Positions 13,271-26,620 of a stretch of DNA of 64,000 nucleotides are shown here, in pieces. The notes below the pieces were generated by a model that was given only the letters and a program-made list of their open reading frames with translations, was not told where the DNA came from and searched no databases. The stretch spans positions 682,001-746,000 of the forward strand of contig WBMZ01006400.1 of NCBI GenBank assembly GCA_013400975.1. Direction: 5' to 3'. The position numbers and the translations under genes are program-made. The DNA comes from Atrichornis clamosus (Eukaryota > Chordata > Aves > Passeriformes > Menuridae). Numbering within the stretch: position 1 is the stretch's first letter; each line of letters begins with the position of its first letter.

Positions 13271-13489
13271 CATTACTTCTGTTTTGACAGAACAATATAA
13301 GATTTTTATACATTTCATTAAGCAGAACTACTTTACGAAAAAAAGTCTCACTGTGTAGCACCATCTTTTACTCATGAACATCCTGTTGAAAATCCAATTA
13401 GTATTTTCAGAAGGAAAAGAAGTCCTGCAGTTAAACTCCATTGTCACAGCAGACATCATAAGTATGAAATGAAGTTCCAATATTTAAAT

Positions 13490-13900
13490 TCTTTCCGTGA
13501 TCAACCTTTGCAGTGCCAAAAATTTATCATAAATTATGCTTTAAATTAGGATTTTTTTTCTTATCTGTTTTTCTAATTCATACAGAGAAAATGGAAGTAC
13601 ATAAATAAGCTTAATAAGACTCTGAAAGCATTAGCCTATCTGCAAAGAAGAGCTGGTCAGGAAAAATGCTGATGAGTGGACTTTTCCTTCATAGCAACGT
13701 TTCATTCTCAGTGATTGCATTACTACATTGTGAGACTGTATTTGTCTTTTTCATAGGGAGCAGATACTGGGAACATAGCAATTTCTGTTAATTTCAGCAT
13801 TTTAACTGATCAGTGTACAAATATTAATGCAAATGGATAGGTAGCTCCTTGACACTACAAGCTAAAGGGTAAAAATAATTATTTCACTGCAAATTTGTTA
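13490..13900. other. CNE-like block with octamer motif
   Basis: This AT-rich unique sequence carries a POU octamer ATGCAAAT at 13,827-13,834, preceded by 'aatattaatgc', together with several ATTA cores. It lies 200 bases from the previous CNE-like block, so the two may be one element. No frame is supported. Confidence 0.25.
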
Positions 13901-13999
13901 GGGACTTTTTTATTATTATTATTTTTAATCTGAAAGTTATGCACAATAAGAGCAAATGCACTGACTGGTCACATAAGACACATCCCATTGCATGAATGA

Positions 14000-16900
14000 T
14001 TAAAAAAATCAAAGCAAGGGGCAAATAATTTGGAGGTGGTCAGTTTTACACCTATTGTATCCAGACACAACGGAAGCTCCAGTAACTCTAATAAGGAAGG
14101 CTTCTTCCCCAAATCCTGCTGCTGTTGTTTTGCCATACGTTAGGGTAATGCTGTTTGTTACCACTGACATTTAAGAAATAGCAGTAAATGTGCTTCAAAA
14201 AATGTTTACTGCAACGTAGAACTTTTCCCCTAGAGAAAACTGTCTCATAAGGAGGTAGAGCAAGCAGACAGTTTGGGTGCCATGGCATTTTAATTCAGCC
14301 TAATGCTGGGTAAAGGCCCTTAAAATTACATAGTAAAATACTATGCAAATTGCTAAGGCAGAGACAAAAGAAGATACCACAGGCAACAGCAGATACTTGA
14401 AACACAATGACATAAGGGCACAAACAGTCATTTCCTTTTGGTTTTCTCTCCATTTTTCTCCTCATTTGTTTTCATTGAGAAAACTTTAAAGATGAAATTA
14501 GTGATTGAGTCATTTAGTCTGAGCAGACTTTAGGCTCAGACTTAATGCCCTGTGTTGATACAGACTGCCCCTGTGAATCTGAGCAAGTCATACCTTCCCA
14601 CAGTTCTTTCTTCTCCATGCCCTAAAATTGGTTATTCCCATTTCTCCCTCAGAGGTGCTGGGTGCTCCAGTACTGCAGCGATATGGACTGTAACTGCAGC
14701 ACCCAGCAGGATTTACCACGGCAGGCAGTCCTTGCTCGTCATCTGCTTTCACCTTCTAATGCTTTCAAAGGTGATAACCTCTTCTGGCTGAAATCTAGCA
14801 TGGAGCCTAAGCATAAACTGGGAGACTATTAATAAAACTCAGCCAAATTATGTGCAGCTGACTGAGATGGGACAAACTACTGCCAGTAACAGAATACAAA
14901 ACTAATAAAGGCATTTTGTCCCTAAATAATACCACATAGCTAAGATAGCACTGTATGAAGTCTGCATTCACTGAGGGGGGAAAAAAAAAGCGAAAAGCAA
15001 CCTACAAGAGCAATTATTTTGGCAATGAATCCCACCAAACCACACAAGTGTCACAAAATCCTGTTTAATGCACACACAGCCCAAGGTAACAAGCAATGCA
15101 GCACAGCAGAGGGGATTGCTAAAGTAAACAGCTGGTTTTGATGGACAACATCCTGCTGTGTGCATTCAGGGATGAGAGGGGAGGCAGCTTGGACTGTCCC
15201 TAGCCTGATCCAGTGCACAGGGTACATGCAGCACATCTCCCACTACAACTGTATGACAGAATAATGTAGTTGCTTTGCTCTCCAAGGCTGTTCTGTGAAG
15301 CAAATGAAAGCAACCGGGGATTATTGGGAGACTCATTTCAGAAGCCAGTTCCCAATCTGAGCTACAACTTTAATGCAAACACATTTTTGTAACACATGAA
15401 AATACTTTCACTGCAGCAACAGCCAGCCTGGGAACCTCAGTGTACGTAATGGCATCTTAGAGATATCCCAACATGCTGTAAGGCAACATGAACAGCTTCC
15501 GAGCAGTGCAATAATATGCTACCACTTGAATGCCAGGAGCAGGATTGCAGGTGAGCTCTAACGTGAAAAGTTAAAAGCCCCACATTCCAGTAGCCCACCT
15601 GGCACATAACAGAGAAATGAATTAACAGCACCACATCCTCCTGCAACTGCACTGGTCTTATCTTTCCAGTATCCCAGAGAAGAAGGGATTGGATTTTATG
15701 AGGCAACTAAAATGATAATCAAATGACAGTTCAGGATCAATGGTGACTCCAGCCTTAGGTAGCTTAATAGCAGGCTTTCTATTGCTCCCAGCAAAAAAGA
15801 AGGCAAAGGATAAAGTAGGGCCAGAGCGCAGCAGGCATCAATGACCAGAATTTGGTTTTCTAACACCTGTGGTTCTGAAAGCACAGAAAGCCCTCACTCA
15901 GTGGCATTCAGGCCATTCATCAAGCCAGAAAATATCACACCAGAATCAGTTGCAATAAAAATACAAACTTATGTCAAAACAAAGTTAATTAACATCCTTT
16001 CAGCCTCACCCTTTTCTCCCCCATGCCACCACAAGCAGCCACTGCTGGGTTGCTGCAGTTTGTGCCTCCTGCACAGCAGCCCCTTCCCTCAGGTCACTGA
16101 TGGCCTCAAGGAGCACTGTGCCTGCTACAGTCCGTCCTGGCACCTGCTTCGGAAATCTAACCCACACTCCCTGATGAATGCCACGGCTGGGATCAGCTAC
16201 AGCACCAGTGTGGGCTTGGATCCATCTCATACAACCTAGCAGAGTTCTTCCAGTGGAGGCTACAGGAAATTTTCAGCCCAGAAGCCAGCACCACATAGGA
16301 ACAGCATGTATTTTACCTAGTGGGCGTATAGTATGCACTTTTCAGAATCCACACTGTATTAAAAACAAACAAAAAAAAGACCCCACTTTGTTAACAGCTC
16401 CAGCTAATGAAGTGCACACAGAATACTAAATTGAAGGCACTAGACCAAAAATATTCTGGTTTCCTCTGCCCTCCTGTTTCTCATTAATATGCTGTAAAAC
16501 AAAGAAAGGATAATAGTCTGAGTCTATGACACAAAATTATACATAGAAAGCCAAAGAGGAAATAACATACACACTGGGCTCAGAAATTATATTCAACAGC
16601 CAGATGAAAACTTGATACAGTGAGAAAAATATACTGTCACGTGATCCTCCTCCTCTCCCTAAGGATAAAACAGGACTTTGAATTGCATCTACTGCCAGCA
16701 TCTGTATTCACTAAGGCAGCAGCAGACCAGCTAACCACCCTTTGCAGCTATAAAATCACAGAGGTATCCACAGCTGCTCCATAGCCATAATTCTCTAAAT
16801 CATGTGAGCCACATCAAACCACCTCAAACCTGGTGACCTGCCACAAATTCTGTGGACTGTAGCATGTTTTCCAGCTCAGTTTTTCTACCATTGAAACCCA

Positions 16901-19900
16901 AATACTTTCTCCTGCTTCTCCTGTGAGAGAGGAACTGTTAACTTTAGCTGCCCAGGGCTGATTTAAAAACATAAATTCAATTTATATTTTTATCCTAGCA
17001 ACACACAAAAGTAACTCTCTGGTCCAACATATCTGTCTGAATTAAAAGCTTTTCAGAGATGTCTACTCATTAGTTTTAGCTTAACACAACAAGACTGCTC
17101 AAATCTATTTTCCCCTTTCCTCAGTGACTGCTGACAGTACAGTGCACTTGCTTCATTCCATAACCTGGGATAACCCACATCACACATCCTTTTCTCTGTC
17201 CCCAAATCCAGCTTATGGGTAAATCCTGCAGGTGCTCTCTACATAACAAATTCAGATATGGCTTTTCTTATCAGATCACCCTGGAAAAGCTCTCTCTGGA
17301 CTCCTAACATCTTTTCTCTTTATTAAAACAACATGGGGTTTTTTTCCTAGGATTTGACAAATGCAATTCTGTCCCTCCTCACATCCATTTGCAATCTTTC
17401 TGAAAAGATGATTTTACTCTCCTGCCACTTTGACCACATCAGCTGTCCTATGTGTCATCTTTGGCATCATTGTCCTTCTTTTTTGTTTCATCAAACAAAA
17501 AGCACCTTCATTATCTAAGCTTTTCCTTGCCTGTCCCAGCCTCGTCATCCCTCATTCTGCACCAGGAAACAGGCTGTCGCTTCCCTGCAGACAGTGATTT
17601 CCACCCTCAGCATCCATTCCCTACAAAAATACAAAAGTAGCTTCACCCCTTTTGCCACTGTCCTTCTCTGTAGGAAGCAATATACTTTGAACATCTCCAA
17701 AGTTCCTCACTACAGTCCCTCAACTCTCTCCACAAAGATTTCCTGACTGATACAGCTAGGGAATGACCAGCCTTGGAGAGCTGTATACCAAGAACTAGCA
17801 TGCCATCTACTGCCATCACACTGCTTTCCTTCCTGTCCCCGTGCCTTTAGTGAACACTCTTGTCTCGCCTATCTCTCCAGCATCAGAGCAGTGCAGAGCA
17901 CACTGCTATCCTGCATCGCCCAAGGCTGGGCTTCTGGGCACTGTGCAAATGCAAATAAAAACGAACAAAACTGCTGTCTTTTCCCTGCACTCGGCTGTGC
18001 TGCTGCTCGTGGAACAGCTTCATTTGAAGCCAGGCTCCAGCTCTGCTGCTGCTCTGATCACGGTGCAGACACCTGAGTGCCACGTGCTTCCAGTGCAGCC
18101 CAGGCTCTTGTCATTCCCCGGTGAGTGCTGAGGGCTCAAAGGATTTTCAGATCATCAAGTATTGACAAGTAAAAGCTTTTATATTGGAGAAATATGAAAT
18201 ATCGCAGGTCTTGGGCTTCTTTTAAGAAACACGTAAGCCACAAGCTTTCATTTTGTGTCATGAGAGTTTTGCTTCTAAAGATCAGAAATCTGCCAAAAGG
18301 CATTTCTTTGCCCAAGCAACAATTTCCAGGGCAACAGGCTTTCTTCTAAAGTTGAAGGTCTTTATATCTTGCAGAATCAATTCTGCAGAGGTCTCAATTT
18401 CCCATCCTTTGCAAGTGATAGATGCTCAGGTAGCTTATTATATGAACTCCATACAAATCAGAGGGAACGTGATTGTTAAAGGCCAGATATACCTGTAGTA
18501 AAGCTGATCTTGGTTATCAGTTAAGATGGAACATGGAACATCAAGAACCAGAGAGCAGGTTTTACATCTTGAAGTGAAGATTAAGACACATGCCCAGGGA
18601 CTGGTAAAGACACCATTAAGATATACAGCTTCCAGTGTAACAGTACCCCAAGAGTAGATGCAAAAAGAAAAGAGGAGTTTGGATAACCTAGAGAAAGCAG
18701 AGAGAAAGAGAAATGCCATTAGAAAAGTGCAAGAAAGTTACTGATATTGAAAAGGAAAATCCTTGGAGTACTTCAATTTTTCTTTCCCAAGAGAACACAA
18801 AATGAACCAGAATCTTGGTTCATAAATCCATGTTAAAAACACTTGACCTAATATACTGAGCTTTGATCTACTCACATCAACTTTCATCTTCAACTAATCA
18901 TTGTGCTCCGGACTGGGTGGCAGCAGGACAGGTATATCTTTCCAAAACCTATTGGACAGTAACTAATTTTAAAGATTGGTTTGCAGTTTGTAATGACATG
19001 GTTCTTGTATATGCTCTGTATAAATCAGTACAGTCTCTCATGCTACACTGAACAAATCAATAAATCACTTACCAGTAACACTTGCAGACCCTTTATTATC
19101 AAGTGCCCTTTGAAACACTTCCTGCCTCTTTCTCATAATATTTCCTATCTTCAGTAGTTACTAGAAAGGTATTTTATCATTTATCTGTCTGTCATATTGG
19201 AGACATTTTATGCTTAACTGCTTAGTTGCTCAAACACTCAGCAGACTTCCGTGAATGTTATTTCCTTGTCCTCGATACCCTGGAAACTTCAAGTAAAATC
19301 TGAACAAGCACTGACATATGGAAGTGTAACCCCATAACTACATGAAGTCTAAGACCAACAACAAGATATTATGGGATTTGTCCATTAACTAAAAAGAAAT
19401 AAATCTAGCTTTCCATGGAATTCGTTTATAACAAACTGCTCACAACAAAAGAACACGTGGTTCTTACTCATCTGGTGAATAATTTTGAAAAACAAAGCAT
19501 TTGCTTATGGTGAATTGGTGAAAAAGTGGGTTTGATCAAATAAGTTGTCAACTACAAACTCTGTTTTAATTAATAATTCACCTAAACTGGCATTGTTATG
19601 TTAGAATGATTGTCAATGAAAAAGGATTCACAGATACTCATTGCAATTGTTTGTCTTCAAAAACATAAACAAAACCTCTCCCTTGCTCCTAATTTTCCAT
19701 TTCTGAAGACATTCTTCTACCCATCACTTTTAGTTTGTATTTTCTCTTTTAAACTTCCTCTCTACAGTGGTAACAGCAAGTGACACGTTCTAGCCCAAAA
19801 GAGTTATTTGGAATAAGAAAGATATTTTCTTTTCTTTTTTCTTAAAAAAGGGGTTTAGCATTGCTATTGTCATTGGTCCTAGCAGCACATAAATCATCAT

Positions 19901-21200
19901 TCTTTTCAAAAGTTAGCTGTACACAAAAAGTGTCATGCATCTTTTTGCTACAGCATTAAGACCAGAATTTTCAGACATGTCTGTCTGAACCCCATGCACC
20001 CAAATCTCACTGAAAGCCAGGGGACCATGGCTGATAATTCACTTAGAAGCATCAGAAATAAATTTCTCCTTAGCTCTCACGTAAGCTGTAACTATTTGTG
20101 CTCCTAGTGCTCAAGAACTCACATTCATGTCTTTGATATTAGTCAATATAGCTCCAGTTACAGAGCCCTGCTCAAGAAAGATGGTAAACATGTTTAGATA
20201 GCTAATTTCTATCCTATTTAGGTATGTTATTTAAATAGCCCAGCCATACTAGAAAACCTTCTTTTTTAAAAAACATCTCTATACTGCAACAACCAGCTCC
20301 TGATGTCTACTGGAGAATGAGCAGAGGGAAACAGGGAAATACCTCTCAAAGAAAAGGAGTTTTCTTTGGACTTTCTCCATTATCAGGTTTTCCACACACA
20401 CAATTTCACATTGTGCTTCTGCTCAACCCAAACTTGGGTTCAGAAAGGTCAAGTGTAGCTCAGCACAGCTGGGACACCAGAACTAGAGCTGCCCAGGGCA
20501 CTCACCTGGACCTACCTGGCACAAGTTACGTGAGATACTTTTCCTGAAAACTTGAGAAATGGAGATATCAAAACTCAATAGCAATATAATAAAACCATGT
20601 TATTCGGATCTGCACATAATTCTAGTGCAATACTTAAATTCCAACCTCCTATCTCAAAGGACAGTGTGTTTGAAGAGCAACATTAGTGGATCCTTCCAGT
20701 CTGCAGCCAATAAAGAGCATCACATGGACCTGTGCACTCCAAATTTCACACGTCATTACCAAAGGGAAGGGATTTCCATCACACTCAGCAGCAAGGACTA
20801 GATGATGGATTTTGCTACAAACTTTAAACTTTTAGCAGAACCTAGAGCAACAAATCTGAGCTAAGCCTTCTTCTAGGAGAAAGCATGCTGTGTACATGTT
20901 GTAGGCATGAGAGACCAACTTTCCTCAGACCTGCTTTGGTCCTTATACTAATTAGGAATTTGGCACAAGACATGCAATTTTAAATATTCATATATTTGAC
21001 CTAATGTTTCAGATAAAGCAATAGCTATAATTTTCAAACAAATATTTATTACCAGCCTTAAAATCTATTTTTTTTTAATGTACTTATACAGTTAGATGTT
21101 TCATCCTTTCTGGAAGGCACAACTCAAAACACTTGAATAAATGCTTAAGGTTTTGTTAGGAATTGGGTTTTTTTGTAAGCTGACACACCAAACTTCTCTG
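14000..21200. other. Unique sequence, no gene seen
   Basis: Apart from direct-repeat copy B this stretch holds only short, compositional frames. A pyrimidine-leaning region spans about 17,100-17,720. POU octamers ATGCAAAT occur at 14,343 and 17,949. No tRNA, small RNA gene or repeat family was recognised. Confidence 0.55.
15616..15756 (+). repeat. Diverged direct repeat, copy B
   Basis: This is the partner of 11,641-11,769, in the same orientation and about 4 kb downstream. Identity is very high across 'actggtcttatctttccag', 'gaggcaactaaaatgat' and 'ggtgactccagcctt', with small indels between. The 11-base excess in B (around 15,718-15,728) looks like a partial internal duplication. A minus-strand open frame (15,437-15,706) covers most of it but is not shared as a frame with copy A because of the indels. 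It may be an old interspersed repeat present twice or a small local duplication. Confidence 0.8.
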
Positions 21201-21289
21201 AAAGGTAATAAGTAACCTTTTGTAATCAGAAAGCTTTACAGAACTTGTAGATATCTCCTTATGTTATATAAGTGTACATATTTCTAATG

Positions 21290-21590
21290 TGGCATTGGAT
21301 GAACTAGAGTGTGCTGGGATGTGAAAAAAGCTTTCATGCCAATGAAGATGTAAGAAATAATGTTAACTAGGTCTTGTCATTTCATCTGAAGAGAGCTATA
21401 CATGAGTAAAAGGTATAAAATACATGAAGTTTTAAAACATATTGCCTGCTCAGAACCTCTAACATTTGTAATACATTTCCATTATTATTTGCTGTAAATT
21501 GCCTATGTCTTTTACATTACACATTAGTACTTCCAGCTTGGCAGCTAAAAGGCTTGATTGCACTTGTAGTTGACAGTATCAAGCAGAAAA
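21290..21590. other. CNE-like block
   Basis: This is unique sequence with mixed AT-rich and information-rich words ('ttccattattatttgctg', 'gcagctaaaaggcttgat'), no simple repeats and no open frame of note. It resembles conserved non-coding DNA but is unproven. Confidence 0.25.
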
Positions 21591-23189
21591 AGTCTCTAAC
21601 TTCAATCTTAAAGCAAAAAAGAAATACATAACTTTGCAAAGATGATCACTTGTGAATGAACCTTGATCTATTTTCCATCCCATTAGTGCTTTGTCCTAAC
21701 TTTTTTGATTATTCCTCCACATTATTTTTGGAAAGCAAGAGAAATACCACCATTTGTCCTCGTCACCAAAGAGCTGGATCAGTCAGCAGCAGTTTTTAAT
21801 TTGATTCTCTTTGTCAACAGCAATGACTGTAACCCACCATAATCAATGTCCCCATAGAGCACAAAAGGCTGCTGAAAGTTTTACTGGCTTTTATTTTAAT
21901 AGTAGGCAGGGGGCAGGAACCTGGCCATACTTCCCACAGCTCTTGTTCCTGTGTCAGCAAGGGTCTAGAAACCAGCCTAGTCCTGCTTTGCTGATGAGCC
22001 CTTTTCAAACAGTGAAAAGGCAGAAAACGGAGCTACTGCAGACATCAGCCCTCACTTGGCTCATCTTTCCATGTCACTGCAGTCTGCATGGGGTAGACAA
22101 CCAGTGGATGGACCAGCTCTGTGGGCCAAGCCCTGTGTGAACAAGAAAGGAAAGAAGGGACCCCATCTATGTTGTTAGAAAAAAAAAAGTACGTGTAAAA
22201 GCCGAGCATCCACTGTTCAGTCACACTCCCCTGGGTAAGCTGGGGAGTGCTGGTGCACACCGTGCCCTCCTTCATCACTTCATTTCACTCACCTGAAAGC
22301 AGGAGGAAGAGTGGAACGCTGCCAAAGGAAGATAATTCATGTGTACATAAAGAACACATACCAGCACTCACATCAACAGGGAACAACTAAAGCAAGAATT
22401 CAACAGCAAATATGCTTTTGTAACGGCCTCTTATCTTTTGTTCTCCCTCGTGGGTGTGACCCAGTTTATAACGACTCCATGGACTGGAGTGAGTTGAGGG
22501 ATCTGCCACAGAGCTGCTTGGGAAATCTGATGCACAAGTCTGATGGAGGTTTAGGTCGTTTTATGTATTGCAAGGTAAGAAGAAGTCTTTCAGGAGTGGA
22601 AACTGAATACATCTTATTAAAATGCACCAAAGCCAGGTTTATGAGCAGCTATCCCAGCAAACTGGCTTACTGACCCTACCTCCAGGCTCCCTCTGCCATG
22701 ATATGTCACTGCTGACCTCAATTCAGCAAGAAACTAAAGATCTTACAAGTAGAGGAAATTATACAGAGACATGCAAGGAATGTTATACTCCTAAAGCAGT
22801 TTCCAGATATCTGCAGACTAGAGAAAATGCCTGACTTTTGGAGACCATGGAAAAAACTACGTATCTTCCCTGTAACTCTTGGTCACTGCTACAGATAGGA
22901 CAGAGAAGTGGATTCCCCCACGTGATCCAGACTACCTGTTCTGAAAACACTATTCCTCCTTAAAAGGACAATTCGGAGATATTCCCAAACTTTTTTCCTT
23001 CCAATACTAAGTGTGCTAGAAGCTAGTGAAATATTTTTTTTCAGTTGCATGATCCAAGAGCTTCTGCTCCAAGCCTGAGTTTAGAATCTTTACCCTGCAG
23101 CAGATGCACCATTCAGTAATTAAGTACTGTATGAAATATGTGAAGGAAAAAAAGACTCATCTTTCCAGGTTACCCAGTAATCACATGGG

Positions 23190-23420
23190 ATTTGTGGGTT
23201 TTTTCATTACTTGGCTTTTAGCTGGTTAAATGCTTATCATGTGACCCCAATGCTGCCAGCATCCTCCCATTGAAGTCTCCATGGAAATTGGAGTAATCTC
23301 ACGTCACATCATGCCTTTTCCCTTCCCTATTGAATAAAGGCAAGTGTTTCATGATTGTTCCCATCTTCACTGCTTGACTGACAATTAAAAGAGGGGCCTG
23401 TAATTGACTTATATTGGATG
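23190..23420. other. CNE-like block
   Basis: It contains 'gacaattaaaagaggggcc', 'gtaattgacttatattgg' and 'gagtaatctcacgtcac', the last with an ACGTCA cAMP-response-like core. Unique sequence, no frame and no repeat match make a regulatory element plausible. Confidence 0.3.
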
Positions 23421-25839
23421 ACACTCTGCTCTGCAAAGACAAGCAAAGCCTTGGTAACAGGTGAAAGGAAGCAGTTTGTTCAGCTGTCTACAAGCTTCAA
23501 GAATAAAAGCCCTTCACACTTCAAGCAGGAGAACGGTGGAACTACTCTGCGTGTCTGCAGCAATTCAGTGCTCAGTGTCTGGAAAACTTCTGAGATACAT
23601 ACAAAGGATAAAATGGGAATTACAAAAATTTAGAGCCTAAGAGATGAGAGCAATTTATTGCCAAATAATCTATTCTTGCCCAGAAGAATGGTTAGGTGGA
23701 GCAGTGAGGGGAGCCTTTGATTTATGCATCCTACAGCAGCTCAGCCCAAGATGAGCACTAAGCAAGTAGCACAACAAAGGGTGCTCATGGGCTCAGCTGC
23801 AAGAACAGACTGCGGTGCCAATTCCCATAGCTGTGACCTGGACCACATGCTGACACCCCTGGCTCCCTGCTCAGTGGCACAGGGGTCCACAGGACCTTGC
23901 TGTTATTCCGAGGAGCAGTCCTTCACCCTGACATTCTTTACAGGCAAATACATTATTCTAATTAACAAGAAACTGCCAGCCTTCACCCACTATAGGCACT
24001 GCCTTGCAGATGTCCTGTCATAGATACATATTAATTTGGGAGCAGTAATCCTATTTTTAGTGAAGTCTGAATTGTTCTCCACGGAACATTTCAAACAGGA
24101 AACATTGAACCAGGGTAAGCCAATACTGACACCACAACAAACTCCCTTAACCTATCAGCTGTGTATACATGTTCTTTGACACCAGATTTGAATGGCAGGT
24201 GTGGTGACAGCAGATGTAGTCCTGAAATACCATTCAAAATATGCAAGTTCTTGCAGTGAGGCAGAAAGAGTCTGTGCACACTTGTACAACTGCTACCTTT
24301 GTGAATTTTATTCCTAGATGAGTAATGCAAACAATGTAATCATAAAATATTCTTTTGGTAACTCTTTTAGCATTCACAGCGTGCTCATGCAGTCTAAAAA
24401 CAATTTAGACCAAACGAAAACAGGGACTGCTTTTCTGATTCTGATATCGAATTCTTTTTCTCCCTGCTATCCCCTCCATGAATACACAGTGAGTCAATCT
24501 AGTATGTCTTGTTGGTTGAATAAGCTCTTTGATTTTTGAATTATTTTGAGATTAACTGAATTTGAAATGTGTGCTGCATGCAATGTCTTGCTGACACAAA
24601 AAGATGAGCTTTGTTATTGACAGAGAAAAGTTGCAAAGCCACATTTTTCATTACTTGTCTCTGTTGCTGAACTTGTGTTCCTGTCAGACTGCTGCCTGCC
24701 AAGACAGCAGGGGCCACCAGGTTGAAAAGTTCCATTTCCAATATTCTCTCCTGACCTCCCTGAACTTCAGAGAGTAACAAAGCAGTCTTTTCCAGCACGA
24801 TAAAAAAACCCCAAATCTCTTTTGTAAATAATAAAAGATACCGGGCATTACATTAGACTGCTTGAAAGCTGCATAATGCCACAAGTGCACCACACTCAAC
24901 CTGAAAAACATGTTTTTATCAGTATGATCTGTTACAGCATCACAGAAAATTACTAGAGTTTCTACAAGTTCCCCCTGTTGGTGCTCTGAGGTGCTGCCCA
25001 TCAGGAGCCCTGAAGTGCTGGCTGGCCCTGGAATTTCCAAGACTGTAAAATGACATAAGCATTGGACAGAAGCACATGTTTCCAGTGTTACTGTCCATGC
25101 AAAGTGCTCTTACTGTGATAATGCCAGGACTAAGAAGAAGTTGCCAAGCTGAATGCAGGAAAGGACAGAAGGAAGAGTCTCTTCAGATATTCCCCCAAAA
25201 CCCAGACACAGAATCCGAGAGGTTTTGCCCTTGTGTAGAAGATGGGGAGGGGAGGGTTTGAGCAGCTACTTCTCTGCAACACACCCTAAACACATATTAG
25301 GAACAACACTTCTAACCACGTTCCTCCCTTCTGCCTTGAAATCATCCCAATTTTGCTCCACTGTTCTTCAAAGCAGCCGCTAAAGGAGTCTGCTGCAGAC
25401 TCTGGTTGCTCAATACCTCTCCCCACAGTCACTGCTGGTGAACCTCAGGTCTGTGACTGTCACCTCTGACCCTGCCAGAAAACCAAGTCAGAGGAAGGGA
25501 CTTCAGCCTGTGTCCCAGCAAAATCCAGGTAGAGAATCCAGAGGGCCCCAAACCAGACCTGACAGGCACCAGCAAGTGCATTTCCTATTCATCCTGAGCT
25601 TCAGGAGCTCCAAGGTCTGCTGAAAGGGAGAGTATGACACAGAGACAATGGACTGTGACACGAGGGTGTGAAGTAAAGCTGCAGAAAGCTTGGGAGTGTT
25701 ACATTTCTTGAGAAGCGTGAATTAGGGGAAATTTTCTGTTAGCCCAGAGATGTAGGAATCAGAGAAAAAACAACTTTATACTCATCTGTTTATTACTGCC
25801 TTCCACTCCTTTTGTCTGGTCAAAAGTATTTTGTGCACA

Positions 25840-26035
25840 GAAAATGCATTTGTACTTTTCCTGCTGCTTTTGCAGCACTTCATACCATCTCCCTTTCTTA
25901 GCCTTTGTTCTCTTCATGATCTCAGAAACTCCTCTCACATTTCTTCTCTCATGCCCACTCTCCTTCAATTTCCCATTTTTCTCTCCCTCCTTCATCCCCC
26001 ACTTCTTCCTTTTAGCTCAAATTCCTGGTACTCAG
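25840..26035 (+). other. Pyrimidine-biased stretch
   Basis: This stretch is C/T-rich for about 200 bases, ending 'ccacttcttccttttag', a good match to a plus-strand 3' splice site. No supported exon follows: the downstream frames close quickly and resemble nothing known. Confidence 0.5.
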
Positions 26036-26199
26036 ATTGAAAGTATCCTAAGTCATCTAGATTAATTTTCCTTTACTATTTAGACCTAATCAGCAGGTAT
26101 AACAGGTGCTTTTTAAAGGCAGGAAAAGAGCTCTTGTCCCATAGAGGATTGCTCTGTCCATTTCCAGAAAATCTATGGTGGTACAGTAAAAGCAGCATT

Positions 26200-26620
26200 A
26201 CTAATATCACATTTCACTACCTCCTCTGATGGCTGGTTTAATTGAAATAAATTATGAATCCCACATGTGCCACACTAACAGAAAGCAATAAAACACAATA
26301 TTTATGAATAAAGATAGCAATTATCTTATTAAATCAGACAGTAATGCTATTCTACCAGAGGACTCTTCATCTCACATTATAATCAATACTGACTGTGAGT
26401 CTAAAGGAAAGGCTCTTGCCATTACTCTAACAAGGTCCCATAGATTTGAAAAAGTAATGAAAGATTTTCTGTAGAAAGTAAAATTCAGCAGAGTTATAAC
26501 AGAGATTTTGAAACAATCTATTTGGCTTTTGAGATAAGTCTTGCATATCAAGCCAGATTTTGACATCATTGACACAAGTGTCAAGCTGGTGTGATTATAT
26601 TGACATCAATACTGTTACCC
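26200..26620. other. CNE-like block ending in TGACA motif array
   Basis: This AT-rich unique block ('ttaattgaaataaattatga', 'aatatttatgaataaag') terminates in an ordered motif cluster at 26,560-26,608 that is listed separately. A 70-codon minus frame lies inside but has no recognisable feature. The regulatory reading is inferred from motif density. Confidence 0.3.
26560..26608 (+). promoter_or_regulatory. Ordered TGACATCA / TTGACA-TGTCAA motif array
   Basis: TTGACATCA occurs at 26,560-26,568 and again exactly 40 bases later at 26,600-26,608. Between them a perfect 7-base inverted repeat, TTGACAC-AA-GTGTCAA, spans 26,569-26,584. TGACA/TGTCA cores are binding words of TALE homeodomain factors (TGIF, MEIS/PREP), and TGA-CATCA resembles bZIP half-sites; which, if any, bind here is unknown. 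Four cores in 49 bases is unusual for random sequence. Confidence 0.4.
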
